Shown here one piece after another: positions 47,817 through 59,184 of a stretch of 64,000 bases of DNA. The stretch is taken from the NCBI GenBank assembly GCA_947462335.1, contig OX381707.1, forward strand, positions 36,507,618 through 36,571,617, written 5' to 3'. The position numbers and the translations under genes were made by a program. Under the pieces are notes generated by a model, which saw only the letters and a program-made list of their open reading frames with translations, did not search any database and had not been told where the DNA came from. The first letter of the stretch is position 1. Each line of letters opens with the position of its first letter. Source of the stretch: Harmothoe impar (lineage: Eukaryota; Annelida; Polychaeta; Phyllodocida; Polynoidae).

Positions 47817-48597
47817 ATTCCGCACTAGCGGGATACCAGCGGTGCCAGAGGGTGAGAGCATTTAGAGCTAGCAGTCCAGGGCTTTAGGGGTGCCCACCCT
47901 CTGGGGGAGAGTGGAGATATACTTGATAGGACCAGCTCTCCCAGCAGTGTCTAGGGAGAGTGTAGGTGTCCTAGGGTGAAAGTATTTTGAATCATGAATG
48001 GGGTGTACCTAGAAATCCCTTATATCAACTGGTCCAAGATAGGGTAGTGGTTATGACTGTGGTCTCATGACTCAAAGATCCTGAGTTCAACTCACTTCCA
48101 AGCAATATCAGGTGATCATACCATTCATAAGTAAAGATAGTTCTTATTTGTAATACTGCTTTTGAGTGAAAGAGAAATAAGCCTTTATGGCTAAATACAT
48201 ATCACTTAAAATGAAATACAACACATTGTAATAGAGAATGGCAACACAATACCATCATATAACTATTGATATTTAAATTTATCTAAATGTCACAAATCTT
48301 CAAGCCTGCGACTCATTTCTACCTAACCAGAAATGTAAAAATATATAAGGGTATACATGCATATGGCTCAGGAAGCATGGGCCTACTGTGCTTATCCCTA
48401 CTCTATCCCGGACAGCTGATATAAGGGATGCCTAGGTGCACCCCAATCACAACACAATATACAGAGAATGTAGTAGCAGAGTTTGGGCACCCTCATCTAC
48501 AGGATTTGCTGAAGCTAGTGATTGAGAAGTTGAGGATCTATTCTGGGACCAGTTAGACATGGCGCTGTACAGTGGACATCCAGCTAGTGCGGAATAT
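47817..48597. mobile_element. Candidate TIR element (about 780 bp) containing a SINE-like sequence
   Basis: TTCCGCACTAGCGGGAT at the left is mirrored at the right by the complement of ATCCAGCTAGTGCGGAA (near 48580-48597), each bordered by TA. Inside are a CCAGAGGGTG/CACCCTCTGG hairpin and a tRNA-like segment. The pairing of the two ends over 780 bp rests on about 16 bases and needs a second copy to confirm. Confidence 0.45.
48036..48260 (+). repeat. tRNA-derived SINE-like sequence
   Basis: An A-box-like TAGTGGTTATGACTG (48045-48059) and a B-box-like GAGTTCAACTC (48083-48093) are spaced as in tRNA promoters. Around them the sequence has tRNA-like composition, followed by a non-tRNA body and an AT-rich 3' part. 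No intact cloverleaf was found, so it is not a tRNA gene. The 3' boundary is a guess. Confidence 0.55.
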
Positions 48598-48655
48598 ACT
48601 GCTTACACAGAGTAGACACTTTCCATATACTACTTCCCCAATGAACATACTTCCT

Positions 48656-48730
48656 ATAGGACTCCTAGGGGTTGGGCGGTGGGCGCATCCATGTTCGGAG
48701 ATTAGAAGTTAAATCAGGTGCCTGCATAGT
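48656..48730 (+). repeat. Dispersed repeat, inverted partner at 52425-52500
   Basis: CCTATAGGACTCCTAGGGG and GCATCCATGTTCGG...TTAGA recur, in the same order, on the minus strand of 52425-52500. Confidence 0.7.
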
Positions 48731-48974
48731 TACATTTTTGAACATCACCTCTTGAGTAAAATAGATTATAAACTCATATTGTGTATTGTTAAAATACATA
48801 CATAACGTAGTCTTAGGCTATTAATCAATGCATTCAGCTAGTCTTTTTTAGATCCATATCCTCAGTCTTACAATGTAGTGTATCTTGCTGTGCCCCTGAC
48901 TTCCCCTCCCCCTTTCTTCCCTATCTTCTGTAAACTAAAAACAACTAACCAAAACGAAGCAATAGATTGCTAGA

Positions 48975-49055
48975 GTCAAAGGGGGGGGGGAGAGAAAAGG
49001 AGACAGAGAGAGGAGCGCAGACAGACATAGAGACAGACAGCGTAGGACAGACATA
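48975..49055. repeat. Purine-rich low-complexity tract
   Basis: A G run (48979-48989) followed by GAGA and GACA-type repeats. Confidence 0.9.
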
Positions 49056-49279
49056 TAACAAGAATATGGAAATCACTACAAAGATTTAGTTGTTGCCATC
49101 CACACAAAATCAACTGATATCAAATTCATCTCCAGTTCCACCTTTAATTATTCGGCACTATATCACTATGGGCGATGAAACCAATCTGTGGAAGGAGTAA
49201 ATAGGACAGGGGACAGTAAATGGTAGGATGCGTTCAAACAACCAACATCCGTTCAGTGCTTTACTAGTCGTCAATATGA

Positions 49280-49410
49280 GAACGAGGCGGATACGGGGAT
49301 GGACGCCATGTTGGGCACCGGAAGTCAGCTTTCTGGTTGGACGGGAATCATCTGTGAGATCAGAGGAGGGACGAAGGTTCTTCTTCCGGTGACGTTAGCG
49401 ATATTTGACT
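49280..49410 (+). promoter_or_regulatory. Candidate CpG/ETS-type promoter
   Basis: In an otherwise AT-rich area this patch holds several CpG, GCCATGTTG (YY1-like, 49305-49313), ACCGGAAGT (49317-49325) and, inverted, CTTCCGGTGACGT (49383-49395). Paired inverted ETS sites plus a CRE half-site are typical of housekeeping promoters in animals. No transcript evidence is available. Confidence 0.35.
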
Positions 49411-49463
49411 GAGTTTCCCATTATGAGACTTCTAGACCAAATAGAAAAGAAAATTTAATATAA

Positions 49464-49782
49464 ATGCAGTTAAAGAATGATAGTGCCTTAGAGATCAGTG
49501 GCTATCCCCACGACCACAGTCAATCAATGATTAAGTCAATGTCATCAAGTGTTGCAAAGTATAGTAGCATACATGCCCTGGTCAGGCACACCATTACTGA
49601 TAATGCTGATTTGAATTCTTGGGATTTTTCATGTGATGCAAAATTCATAACGTTATCAATAATGCACCATGCGGCCCTAAAAAGGTTAGGAAATTACATT
49701 AGAAAACTCAAAAGGTTGTTTTCAGTCATGGCTTCACCACGTCCACCAAGGCACTTGACAGCATCATAGTTTGCGAATCCAG
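49464..49782 (+). other. Possible first exon with a 101-codon ORF and a consensus splice donor
   Basis: The ORF starts at ATG 49464, 70 bp after the candidate promoter, and stops with TAG at 49767-49769. The donor AG|GTAAGT follows at 49782/49783. The protein is basic near its C-terminus (LGNYIRKLKRL) and matches no family I know. The stop before the donor means either a complete small protein or a non-coding 5' exon. Low certainty; a chance ORF is quite possible. Confidence 0.25.
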
Positions 49783-49789
49783 GTAAGTA

Positions 49790-52280
49790 CTATTTATCAG
49801 GCAAGGATACTTAAAACACAGTGAGAACTCTATTTCATCCTGTGAATGAGGTCGAATTGTTTAAGGAGAACTCATGCAATTTTTCTTCCCAGTAAGGGAC
49901 ACCATTAATTCTGGACAATTAAAGGCATCACCTTTGAGGTCGTCAGATAGCATTTAACAACAATTATTCACCTCTGACATGACATCTCAATTTGGCCCTG
50001 GATGTCCAGCTATACCCTTGAACCATCATTGATAACCGGTTGTCAGTGTTGGTTCAATGTTCTGTGCCCACTGGGATACTCAGGATGAGTATGAGTGCCC
50101 AGTGACATTATATTCTAATAGACACAATTCATTTGATCAAATAAGTCAACACCCATAGGACTAAACATGTGTGACAAAATAGTTGATATGAAAGGGACAA
50201 TTAGATATATGTGTTTCTATTTGGATACTTTACAAACTTCATAGGGCTGCTGTAGCAGGCTTTGTCTGTTGTTTGTTTGGAGGGTTTTACACCTAAGCCT
50301 AATTCACTTGTGAGAAGGCACAGCTCTTTTTTTAATCAGCCCAGTTAGCTTTATGCATCAGGGTGCAAAATGCATAAAATTAGACCTGAGTTTTTAGAAT
50401 TGAGTTGAATTGAATATTGTATAGATATTCACAGAGGGGACAATGATAATAATAAGGATTTCATTCCAAACGTTTGGAAAACATTCCATATGTGGTGGCC
50501 ATCTTGGATTTGGAGGCATTCTAACATTCTAGCATACTAAAAAGATTATCCAATAATTTCATAGGATGCCTAGTTAGTGGAAAAATCAGCAAATCAGCAA
50601 GTCCCCCAAAAAAGGCTGTTGATCGTAATCGCTGTGCCCTAGCCGTCTTAGACCATCCCTCATGCACAGTAATTTATATATAAAAACAAAACATATTATT
50701 CTACATATCGATGCAACACTTTCATATTTGCACTAATCTATCCAAAGTGTATTTGGAAACAGCTGCGCTTTCTTTCACTATTTCAACTATTGTTGTAACA
50801 TTTTGAATATAACCCAACCAACAGCCAGAATACCCAGTACATGTATACATACCTTAAATGACTCGCTAGACCTGCATTTACTCCACGAGACCTGCATTTA
50901 CCATTGAAACTGATCACCATCTGTGCACCGAATGGGAGGCAACATGTGCCCACTCCCTGGCAGGTCTTTTGAAAGATAAAATTATGATACATGAGAAAGA
51001 CGTCAACCACTGCCAAATGGGAAATAGGGCCCAGATTGTCAAGAGGAAGTCACTCCTCGTGCTTTAGCAGTGACAGTTCTGTAGTTCTAAAAAGGTGCAT
51101 GTCAAATAAAAGACATTTATTTAAAATGAGATCTCATGCACCAAGTGAAGTGCTTCCCTCTCTCCATCTCTTTGTTTGTCATTCTGTCGGTATCTCTCCC
51201 CACCATGTCAGCCAATGTAATATATTTACGTGCATCATAAACTTACTTGGAATCGTGAACAATGTTTAATCGGATATTGGCATTTGTGCATGGGCAGTCT
51301 GAGCGGAAGTGGTACAAAGTACATCCGCCAGAGCAGTTGCATTTATCAAAACGATTGCAAAATCCCTGGATGCACAGAGCATAGATTTAATAACTTTCTG
51401 CTGAAATTGCTGAATTTAATTCCGTTGATGTATCGCTGAATAAATCCGGACCTTAACTAGTTAATCCAAAGTGGTTCACTACATTATTGATAGTACATAC
51501 AAAAGAAAACATTTTTATTTCAACTTGCCCATGCCATTGCTGGCAGCGTGGAGTCACATGAACCCAATCAGATCATTATGTTGGCTGTTAATTGTTGTGT
51601 TGATAGTGTTACCATCACCTACAATTTAAGTGCACTTTCTTCCTATCTAATAGAATGGAACGAATATAATGCATGTTTATATTTACACAAGCATGAATCC
51701 ACTTCCTTTCCACACAGTATGAAAGGACATCACTGTATTGGGCGTTTATACATGCACTGTGACGCACACTGTGTGTATACACTGATAGTCTAAATGCTCC
51801 GGGCCTTAGTCAATAGTGGCTATCCCAGGTTAGTCATTGGGATGTTGGTCAGGATGACGAACTGATATTCATAAATGACCAAGGCAAAACTAAGGCCTTA
51901 CCCTGGTAGACTTAACTTTATACAAATAGGAATGGAATGACTATGGTGGGTTGGTCACTACTGACTATGCCTGTGTTTCAACCATGTATTTTTGCCATGA
52001 TACGCGAATGATGTTGCGACGAATAACCAATCAACAAGACAGTGCAGTTTAATACGCCGTGCATGAATTCTGAAAGCGCTAGTTGTGTCAGTTGGCCTGG
52101 GGTGGATGAAACATCATGTGATTGGGTTACATTTGCAGTGGCTGGTGGCCGGCTCTGTGCACAGGTACCCCACCTTGTGGTTGACGTGGGAACTGCTGCC
52201 GTAGTAATGTCAGTACCATCCTGCAGGGGGCGCATCAGGACACACACCTGGTTATATTTTCACTTTCCCTGTACTACTTC
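49790..52280. other. No gene seen
   Basis: AT-rich sequence. Frames at 50783-51016 (-), 50991-51269 (+) and 51978-52247 (-) have no recognisable domain, and no splice structure supports them. Confidence 0.4.
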
Positions 52281-52424
52281 AAACCCTCTATAGGGCACCT
52301 GGCCGTCAATATAGCAGCGCCGCTTGTGGTAAATTGAGAACCTGCAGTACGGGCCCTTGGCCAGTAGGTGGAGCAGCTAACCGGGGGTTATGATGTCACA
52401 GGGCAGTACTGAGTCTATAGGCAT

Positions 52425-52500
52425 CCACCTAGTGTTACCTGCATGAACCTCTAACCCCCGAACATGGATGCCCCCATGGCCTAACCCCTAGGAGCCCTAT
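52425..52500 (-). repeat. Dispersed repeat, inverted partner at 48656-48730
   Basis: Minus-strand CCTATAGGGCTCCTAGGGG and GCATCCATGTTCGGGGGTTAGA match 48656-48730. The perfect hairpin at 52522 lies just beside it. Confidence 0.7.
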
Positions 52501-52521
52501 AGGCTACATAATGTACAGGGG

Positions 52522-52558
52522 AAAAGGCCCTTAGTGCACCCTGCACTAAGGGCCTTTT
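52522..52558. repeat. Perfect 17-bp hairpin with 3-nt loop
   Basis: Arms AAAAGGCCCTTAGTGCA (52522-52538) and TGCACTAAGGGCCTTTT (52542-52558) around CCC. It looks like an intrinsic terminator, but in animal DNA it is more likely the end of a mobile element or a short structured RNA; function unknown. Confidence 0.95.
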
Positions 52559-53344
52559 TCGCAGAGTGTGTCACATGTACACTTCAGTTTATGTTTACTC
52601 CTTTCATTCCTGTATGAATGGTAAACAATAGGAGGGAGCGGTGGAATTTTGTGTGGACAGACTGACAGAAATTACCCCCTATCCTCTTACTTTGAGATGG
52701 GTCCTATTCTTTTTGCCATGGCCATAAATAATGTATGCATGACTATGATTTTAGCTATTCTCTTAAATTTACGTGCATTAGCGTGAACGGCAGAGCAACT
52801 TCAGCGCCCAGCCCCGGCCACTACCCACCTGTGACTTTAAAGGGACATAGACCTACTTTTCTTATTCTAAACATTGGAATATCAACGAACTATTAGATTT
52901 ATTAAACCGTTACACAAATCTAATGCTGCTAGGGATGCTAGGGACTTTGGTCCATTTTCTGTAGGAAATTGACATAATTTGATACATGAATTCCAGCCAG
53001 AAAATGGGAATTCCTGCAAAAGTAGGAAAAGTGGCATCTCTGCTAGAGGCGTGGGCTCTACAGCTTATAGACTCTGCTCTGCTGAGGAATTAGATACACC
53101 CATTCAATAGAATTGTAAATGGGCCCGTTCTGTTACCCTATCCCAGCAGTGCTTCTAAATGGCGAGCCCGAGTTGACATTAAAGAAAGTCAGTATTCCCC
53201 CAATATTTTAAAGAGATTCAGGCCTCCCAGAAAATTTACTGATCATTTCTTACATACTATAGAATCGATAGAGTAAAAAATACCGATGGAGGTCGAGCAC
53301 TGCTCGAATAAGACTACCTACAATGTTCAAATAATGAGGGTGTC

Positions 53345-53439
53345 TGTAGGACAGCTAAAACTCGCTGGGAGTGAAGGGACAGCGCCCAGCTGTAGGACTG
53401 CTAAAACTCGCTGGGAGTGGAGCAAGGTCGGTGCCCAGC
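53345..53439 (+). repeat. Tandem repeat, 46 + 49 bp
   Basis: Two units starting TGTAGGAC and ending GCCCAGC, sharing GCTAAAACTCGCTGGGAGTG. A third partial start (GGAGGACTGCTAA, 53476) is cut by the Harbinger MITE. Confidence 0.9.
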
Positions 53440-53488
53440 TCAGGTGTGATACATTGTGTGATATTGAGGGCGTCTGGAGGACTGCTAA

Positions 53489-53761
53489 GGCCAAATTGAA
53501 AAAAAGAGGTTTGTTTCAGGTAACATGGGAAAAAACTAGGGTCGGTAGGCTGCAATTCTTTTTTATTTATTTTTTTACGTACGCTAAAAAAGTCTTAAGA
53601 TGAGAAGATTTTTTCAAAACTTTTGTAAACCTAAAATGAACCCCAAAAAAGTGTAAAGATATAAAAAGGTCTTCAAAATTGGATAAAAAAATGTAGGGTC
53701 GGCCCTGTTTAGTTTGGGTCGGTCGGGTGACCTGAAACAAACCTTCTTATTTTTTTTGGCC
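53489..53761. mobile_element. PIF/Harbinger-type MITE (273 bp)
   Basis: 3-bp target duplication TAA (53486-53488 and 53762-53764). Inverted ends start GGCCAAA and share GGTTTGTTTCAGGT (left) with ACCTGAAACAAACC (right). The interior is A/T-rich without coding. A TAA duplication with GG-starting ends is typical of Harbinger relatives. Confidence 0.8.
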
Positions 53762-53999
53762 TAAGGACCTGGTGCATTATATTATTATGCTGCCTAAAAA
53801 GGGTCGATCTCAGGTTACAAACATTGCAGGTTCACCGATGGTAGATGTGCCTGATACTACACCTACATTATGCTATTCTTATATTGGAAATCCAATGGGC
53901 AATTCAATACATATAATTAAAGAAATTAAAAATAAACTATAATAATATTATAAGACCGATGCAAGTCTATGCAATGGATAAAAGCAGAGGATATAAACA

Positions 54000-56900
54000 T
54001 GGTTTGTATGCCTCGCTATGTCTATACAGTTTAATGGTTACGACTACCAAGGTAGTCTAACCAATAAAAGATGGGGGTACCCATGCTCGCTTCTGTGCTG
54101 TAATAGCAAATGCAAGGGCTTCATTATTTGTGACAAAACAGGGCTAGTGACATAGAAAGTGTCCTAAGTACCATAGGAAAAGAAAATTTGGATTTTTGTC
54201 AGAAATCTATATTCTGGAGGGGGGGGGGGGGTTTCTGCAAGTCCATTTCTGGAATCTACACAAAAAAAGTGGTCCTAGAAATGTCTTGCAAAACTTTACT
54301 CAGAAATGCTTCTAGAAAGTTTCAGGACCTTTCTCTTATTCGATTCTCTACTATAGTTCTCAAGGTTTGACCAGGGGGCAGGTCAGTGAATAGTGGGTTT
54401 AGGCTTTCAACGTGTAATTACTTTCCCAACGGGTAGAAAGGACACTGTCTATATCCTATGCCGGAAGTAACTAAACTCATATGTTGCTTATTTTCAAAAC
54501 AAGTAGGCGAATTACATCGATTCATTGTCAGCAGACAGGTCAATGGAACCCAGTAGTTATCACAAGATATCCTAAATACAAAATAAAAAGTTTATCATTG
54601 TCAAAGTATTTTTTATTTCAAATTGACCAGCACATTTACCATAATAATAACAATGTCATATAGGAGTATCTCAATGTTTGTAATCCTTATTTAAGATGAC
54701 AATGAAGAGAGAACAATGAGATGATGGAATATCATACAAATGGTAGATTCTGTCTTTAAATGAAGTTCCCGTAACAACAGCATGTATTTTTATGTTGGTT
54801 GATGTGAGAGATATTTCTACATATAAGGGCTGTTTCCCAGTTACTCCAGCCCTATACAGGGGAACACACACACAAGAGACAGGCGAACCCTCCCTCCTTC
54901 ATATATTACCAGTAGGATAAAGAATGGTACCCAGAGCTATGTGAACTTAGTAGCCAGAAGGAAAACAAGGTTAGGAACATGGGGAGGAGAACAGGGGACA
55001 TGACATAAGAATTGAACAGCCTACCAGTAGATATTGAAACTTTCCACAATGGGTGCTCACGGCAGTTTTTAAACTAGATCATGATAAACAGTAACCTTAA
55101 ATAACCTTCAGGAAGAGGGTGAGAGGAATATGACTTAATGGTCTTAACTTCAGGATATCTAATTCAAGGAGTTTGTTACATTTTACTGTCTATGTGTAGT
55201 TGATTTTATTCAGAAACAGGTACCAAGTATGAGATGGAATGGGTGGGTGGGTGGTTAGGTGTTATCAATTAATCAACAGTAATCGTAATCTCTATGCAGC
55301 ACACTGTAATAAAAGGAGAAGCATTTGATGCCGTTATATTACACCAAACAATCTCAACAGCAATTTAACCCAAGTCAGAAGGCCTATAACACAGGGGACT
55401 GGGTGGAGCTTGGCAATGAGAAGGTAAACTGTTTGCAATGTATTTGGCCTGCAAATTATAATGACACACCTTTCCCCACACTTATACTACATCCCCAATT
55501 ACATTAGATGACCATAATATACTATTTCAAATCACCAATCACTTCCAGAAAAGTTACTATTTAAAAATCCTCTATCGTGTGTGTGTTTAAAACCATGATT
55601 CTTCTACCATTTTATCAATAGCAATAATATCCATGGGGGTAAAACTAACATTTTATAAATAATTGATAAATATCTTCATAATTAGTTGTACTGATACAGA
55701 GACTTAACTTCTATCTCCATTTAGTACAACAATTCTTAGTGTTGGTTGAGCTATTAGAGATTTCAAAGTAGGCGCATAGCAATATAGCAGTATAAGATAA
55801 TAGTTGTATCCTTCTATAATAACTATTCGTTCAGGCACCAGTATAATAAGTACACCGTTTCAAATTCATGTTAAATCTTTTACTTATTTGGACATAAAAA
55901 CTATTCCGCTTCCCAGACTAATCCCAATAGTATGTATAGTATCTGTTTTACATTTGTATTAGCCCCCATGTTTCCTGTTCCTCCTAAATGTTTCCATTGT
56001 GTAAGCATCAGAGTATATAATTATTTGTCTTTGTGTAAATGATTTAAGAAATAGGATTAATTCGGAAACTGAGCCGAGATTGTACATTGTAGTGTTGAAT
56101 AAATATTATGTTCAGGGGACCACTGAGAGAACAAGTCTAATTGGTTACATGTAACTACTGCTTGATTCCATGTCTGTAAAATCGGATTTAGATATAATTG
56201 GGATTGCTGATTCTATAATTGTAAACCCATGCACCACCCTCTATGATACTTTAAGTTTTGCATGAGTTTTGGATATTTTTTATTGTAACAACATCTCCTG
56301 TTATGGAGTATTTGTAGTGATACAATTTGGCTGTGAAATCACACCTCCATTCATATAGTAATCAGTTCTGAATAGAAGGTTTTAACACTAATAAGGTCCC
56401 TAATGTTGATGATTGTGCGCTTCAGAATTTAATCCCATCCCGATATACATATAAAACACCGCTATTTATCTTATAAAAAATATACCAAGACTTTTTTGGG
56501 GAAATGAGCATAAAACAGATTTTGATTAAAGACATTACAGTTCTTCCCACGCCAGCAAATGGATCTTCAGGTCAAAATCGCAAACATAACATGGCTATAA
56601 CTGTCTTTTTCCAACTGCATAACGCATTGCCTCTGAACACACTAATTAAGCCTAGAATTACTCAGTTGATTTTTCTGATGTGATTGTCGCCTCATGAAAG
56701 CAGTTTCAAACACAAATATGATTGAAACCTTGGCGAACCTCCATTAATCAATAGAGAATAAACGGTTGATATAAATGGCCAAGAGTATTAGCAGATTTAC
56801 AGTGAGATAAATGTCCATTTTAAGTCCCCAGACTAAAGAGCAAGTGTGTGTCTAGCCCCAAGCGATGTGTTATGAAAGAAGTTAGAGCACATTTCCTGAC

Positions 56901-58530
56901 TTGGACAACTTTCTGTGTTATAGGGAAGGACAGTGACAGTCAATGCTTTTCATGAATGTTGGTTTTCTAGTACTACATCCATTGCACATACATGTAACAG
57001 GAATTTAAGTACATATAACCAGTCTACTAGACTGATGTAACTGAGGACATGCTTTGTACATAATATGACCTATAGGTGTGTTTTCCATCACTGAACCATT
57101 GTCGCAGCGTTTGAATGAACCAGTCTGGAAGGAAGAACATGACTGCCCATATACGTCTCTGTAGATACGACACACCTTTGTACAGAATATATTACAATAC
57201 CCATGGTATGTTCATGATAATAGTAACCTGCTGATGACGCATTTTATAGAATGAGCATTAATGTTGGGATTAACTACCATGATGGAACACTGTGTGTAGA
57301 ATGAATGGATTTGACAACTGATTGTCCGTATGCAGACATCTCATTTGGCCATGTGGATAAAATAATCTACAGAATTGTAGTCTTTAATAGCATAGTTGAT
57401 TAAGCTCTAAGAATAAACCAACAGATGAAGAGTGATACCTTTCCTGCCAGAATTCTGGGAATTGCAGCACTGCTAAGCAAGGTTTAGTTCTTAATACACA
57501 AGTCTTTATGATTTAATACTAGGTGCAAATAGGGCATAGCAGTTGCAACTAGCAGATCTAAAAAAAGTACAGTCACCAAAATGTTTTTTGTTTCACTGTG
57601 GTACCTTATTTCTGAATAGTATTATGCGTAAAGGACCACGAAATTAGGAACCGGAAAGATACCGGTGAATAGGCTTCAGACTGTGGCAGCGAAAAGTCTC
57701 TTTCTTGACCGTTAGATAAGATGATTCACATGATATAGACTTATACTTGGCTATTGCATATATTTTTGCGAAAGCTGGTTTTGATATGAATGCTAGAATT
57801 CTTGGATAAGTAAATCAAATCTCTTAACCAAACACTTAGTCTACAAATTACTCCTAAGTACATAATTGAGGAAATTAGAGGGTATCTCTTGTTGTGATTG
57901 TCTTTGGGATTGAACACAACCTTTGATTGACTCCGACAGTAAACCTCTAAAATGATGTGGTATACAAATATAATCAGGACGGTCACAAACTCATGGACGT
58001 TTATCCCAAGTTCTCTACTTTGACCGAGCTCTACCTCGGTTTCTCAGTAGGATAGTTATTTTTCACAACCTTTAAATATGAGACAAATGCTGAATACATC
58101 AATATGGGTCTAAACAGTCAGATATGGTTTAGAACTGTAATTCCTCACCAATCTGTGGCAATTCAGATTCAAGATGTACACAGCACCTGAGGCTACTTTA
58201 AGATTAAGATGATGGATGATACTGCCAATGTAAATGTTCAATAGGTCCTCTATGTTTGTGTGAAAATAACCTAATCATGAAATGGAAACTAAGACATAGA
58301 GCTCCCATTGCCAAGGGACCCATGGATGGAACAATATAAGGTGATATACATTGTTCTTATGAACTCCTTATATCCCCATTTAAGAGATCAATCACAAACT
58401 GATCAAAATAACACAGACATCATGATATATTACAGGCATCAGGCTAAAATAGTCTCACCAGAATCCTTCTGTAACATTTCTTATAGTGTGTTTTATAGAT
58501 GATGTTGATTTTCAGCTAGGTTATAATGAA
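54000..58530. other. No gene seen
   Basis: AT-rich intergenic sequence downstream of MGAT2, with a G13 run at 54219-54231. No frame longer than about 80 codons and no recognised exon. Confidence 0.45.
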
Positions 58531-58534
58531 CCCG

Positions 58535-58540
58535 TTTATT
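58535..58540 (-). promoter_or_regulatory. Candidate polyadenylation signal for MGAT2
   Basis: AATAAA on the minus strand, about 645 bp downstream of the MGAT2 stop codon. It is the first canonical hexamer I noticed in a plausible position, but an AATAAA in AT-rich sequence is weak evidence. The stretch 58541-59184 would then be 3' UTR. Confidence 0.3.
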
Positions 58541-59184
58541 TACAATAATTATCAAGTCTTTGAATTTCCCCTCCCTTTTTCTTAGAAAAACATAGAGAGG
58601 GTACAATATTGGAACACTTTTAGAAGACAGTATAGATTTGGCTCAGTACACACAAAGGTCACTTATATTTACTCTCTGACATAATGTATAGACAACTCCA
58701 ATTCTGTACAAATATTCATCACAACACACGCTTCAGGCTGTCTTAGAAAACAATCTCTTTCTGATAAAATATTATGAATTCCTTACTCCAATGATAGAAC
58801 TCCTGCCTTCAACTGTGTTAGGGAAATAACAGAAGCCGCAGAATGTCATTGCATACCTGCCATGTTAAGTAATCCACTTCGGCTTACCAACTGCCCTCGA
58901 CTGGAGGCTATGACTCTCGAGGCACAAAGTCTATAGTGGAAATTACCGCACAAGGTCAGTCCAGCTAGAAACTGGCAATAATAAAATTCCATGAAATAGA
59001 CCCGCGATAATTGCAGCATTATGTCCAATTGGAGTTGACTGGATTTGGTCATCACAGTTTGGTTATCATCCACGATTGCTAGAAGTCGACATAGCATCCG
59101 GCCGTAGCAATCCTTGGCGTTATCTAGATGGTGCGTTGAGAGGGATCAATGGTGATGATGTGGCGGCTAGTGGCCAGGTATATA

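Noticed and set aside
52522..52558. Rho-independent terminator
   Set aside because: Shape fits, but the sequence context is animal nuclear DNA, where this signal does not apply.
58846..59097. Minus-strand frame with donor-like end, considered as an extra MGAT2 exon
   Set aside because: Joining from the preceding exon's donor-like site gives stops in the required phase, and the family ends shortly after RDHELC, where a stop is already present.
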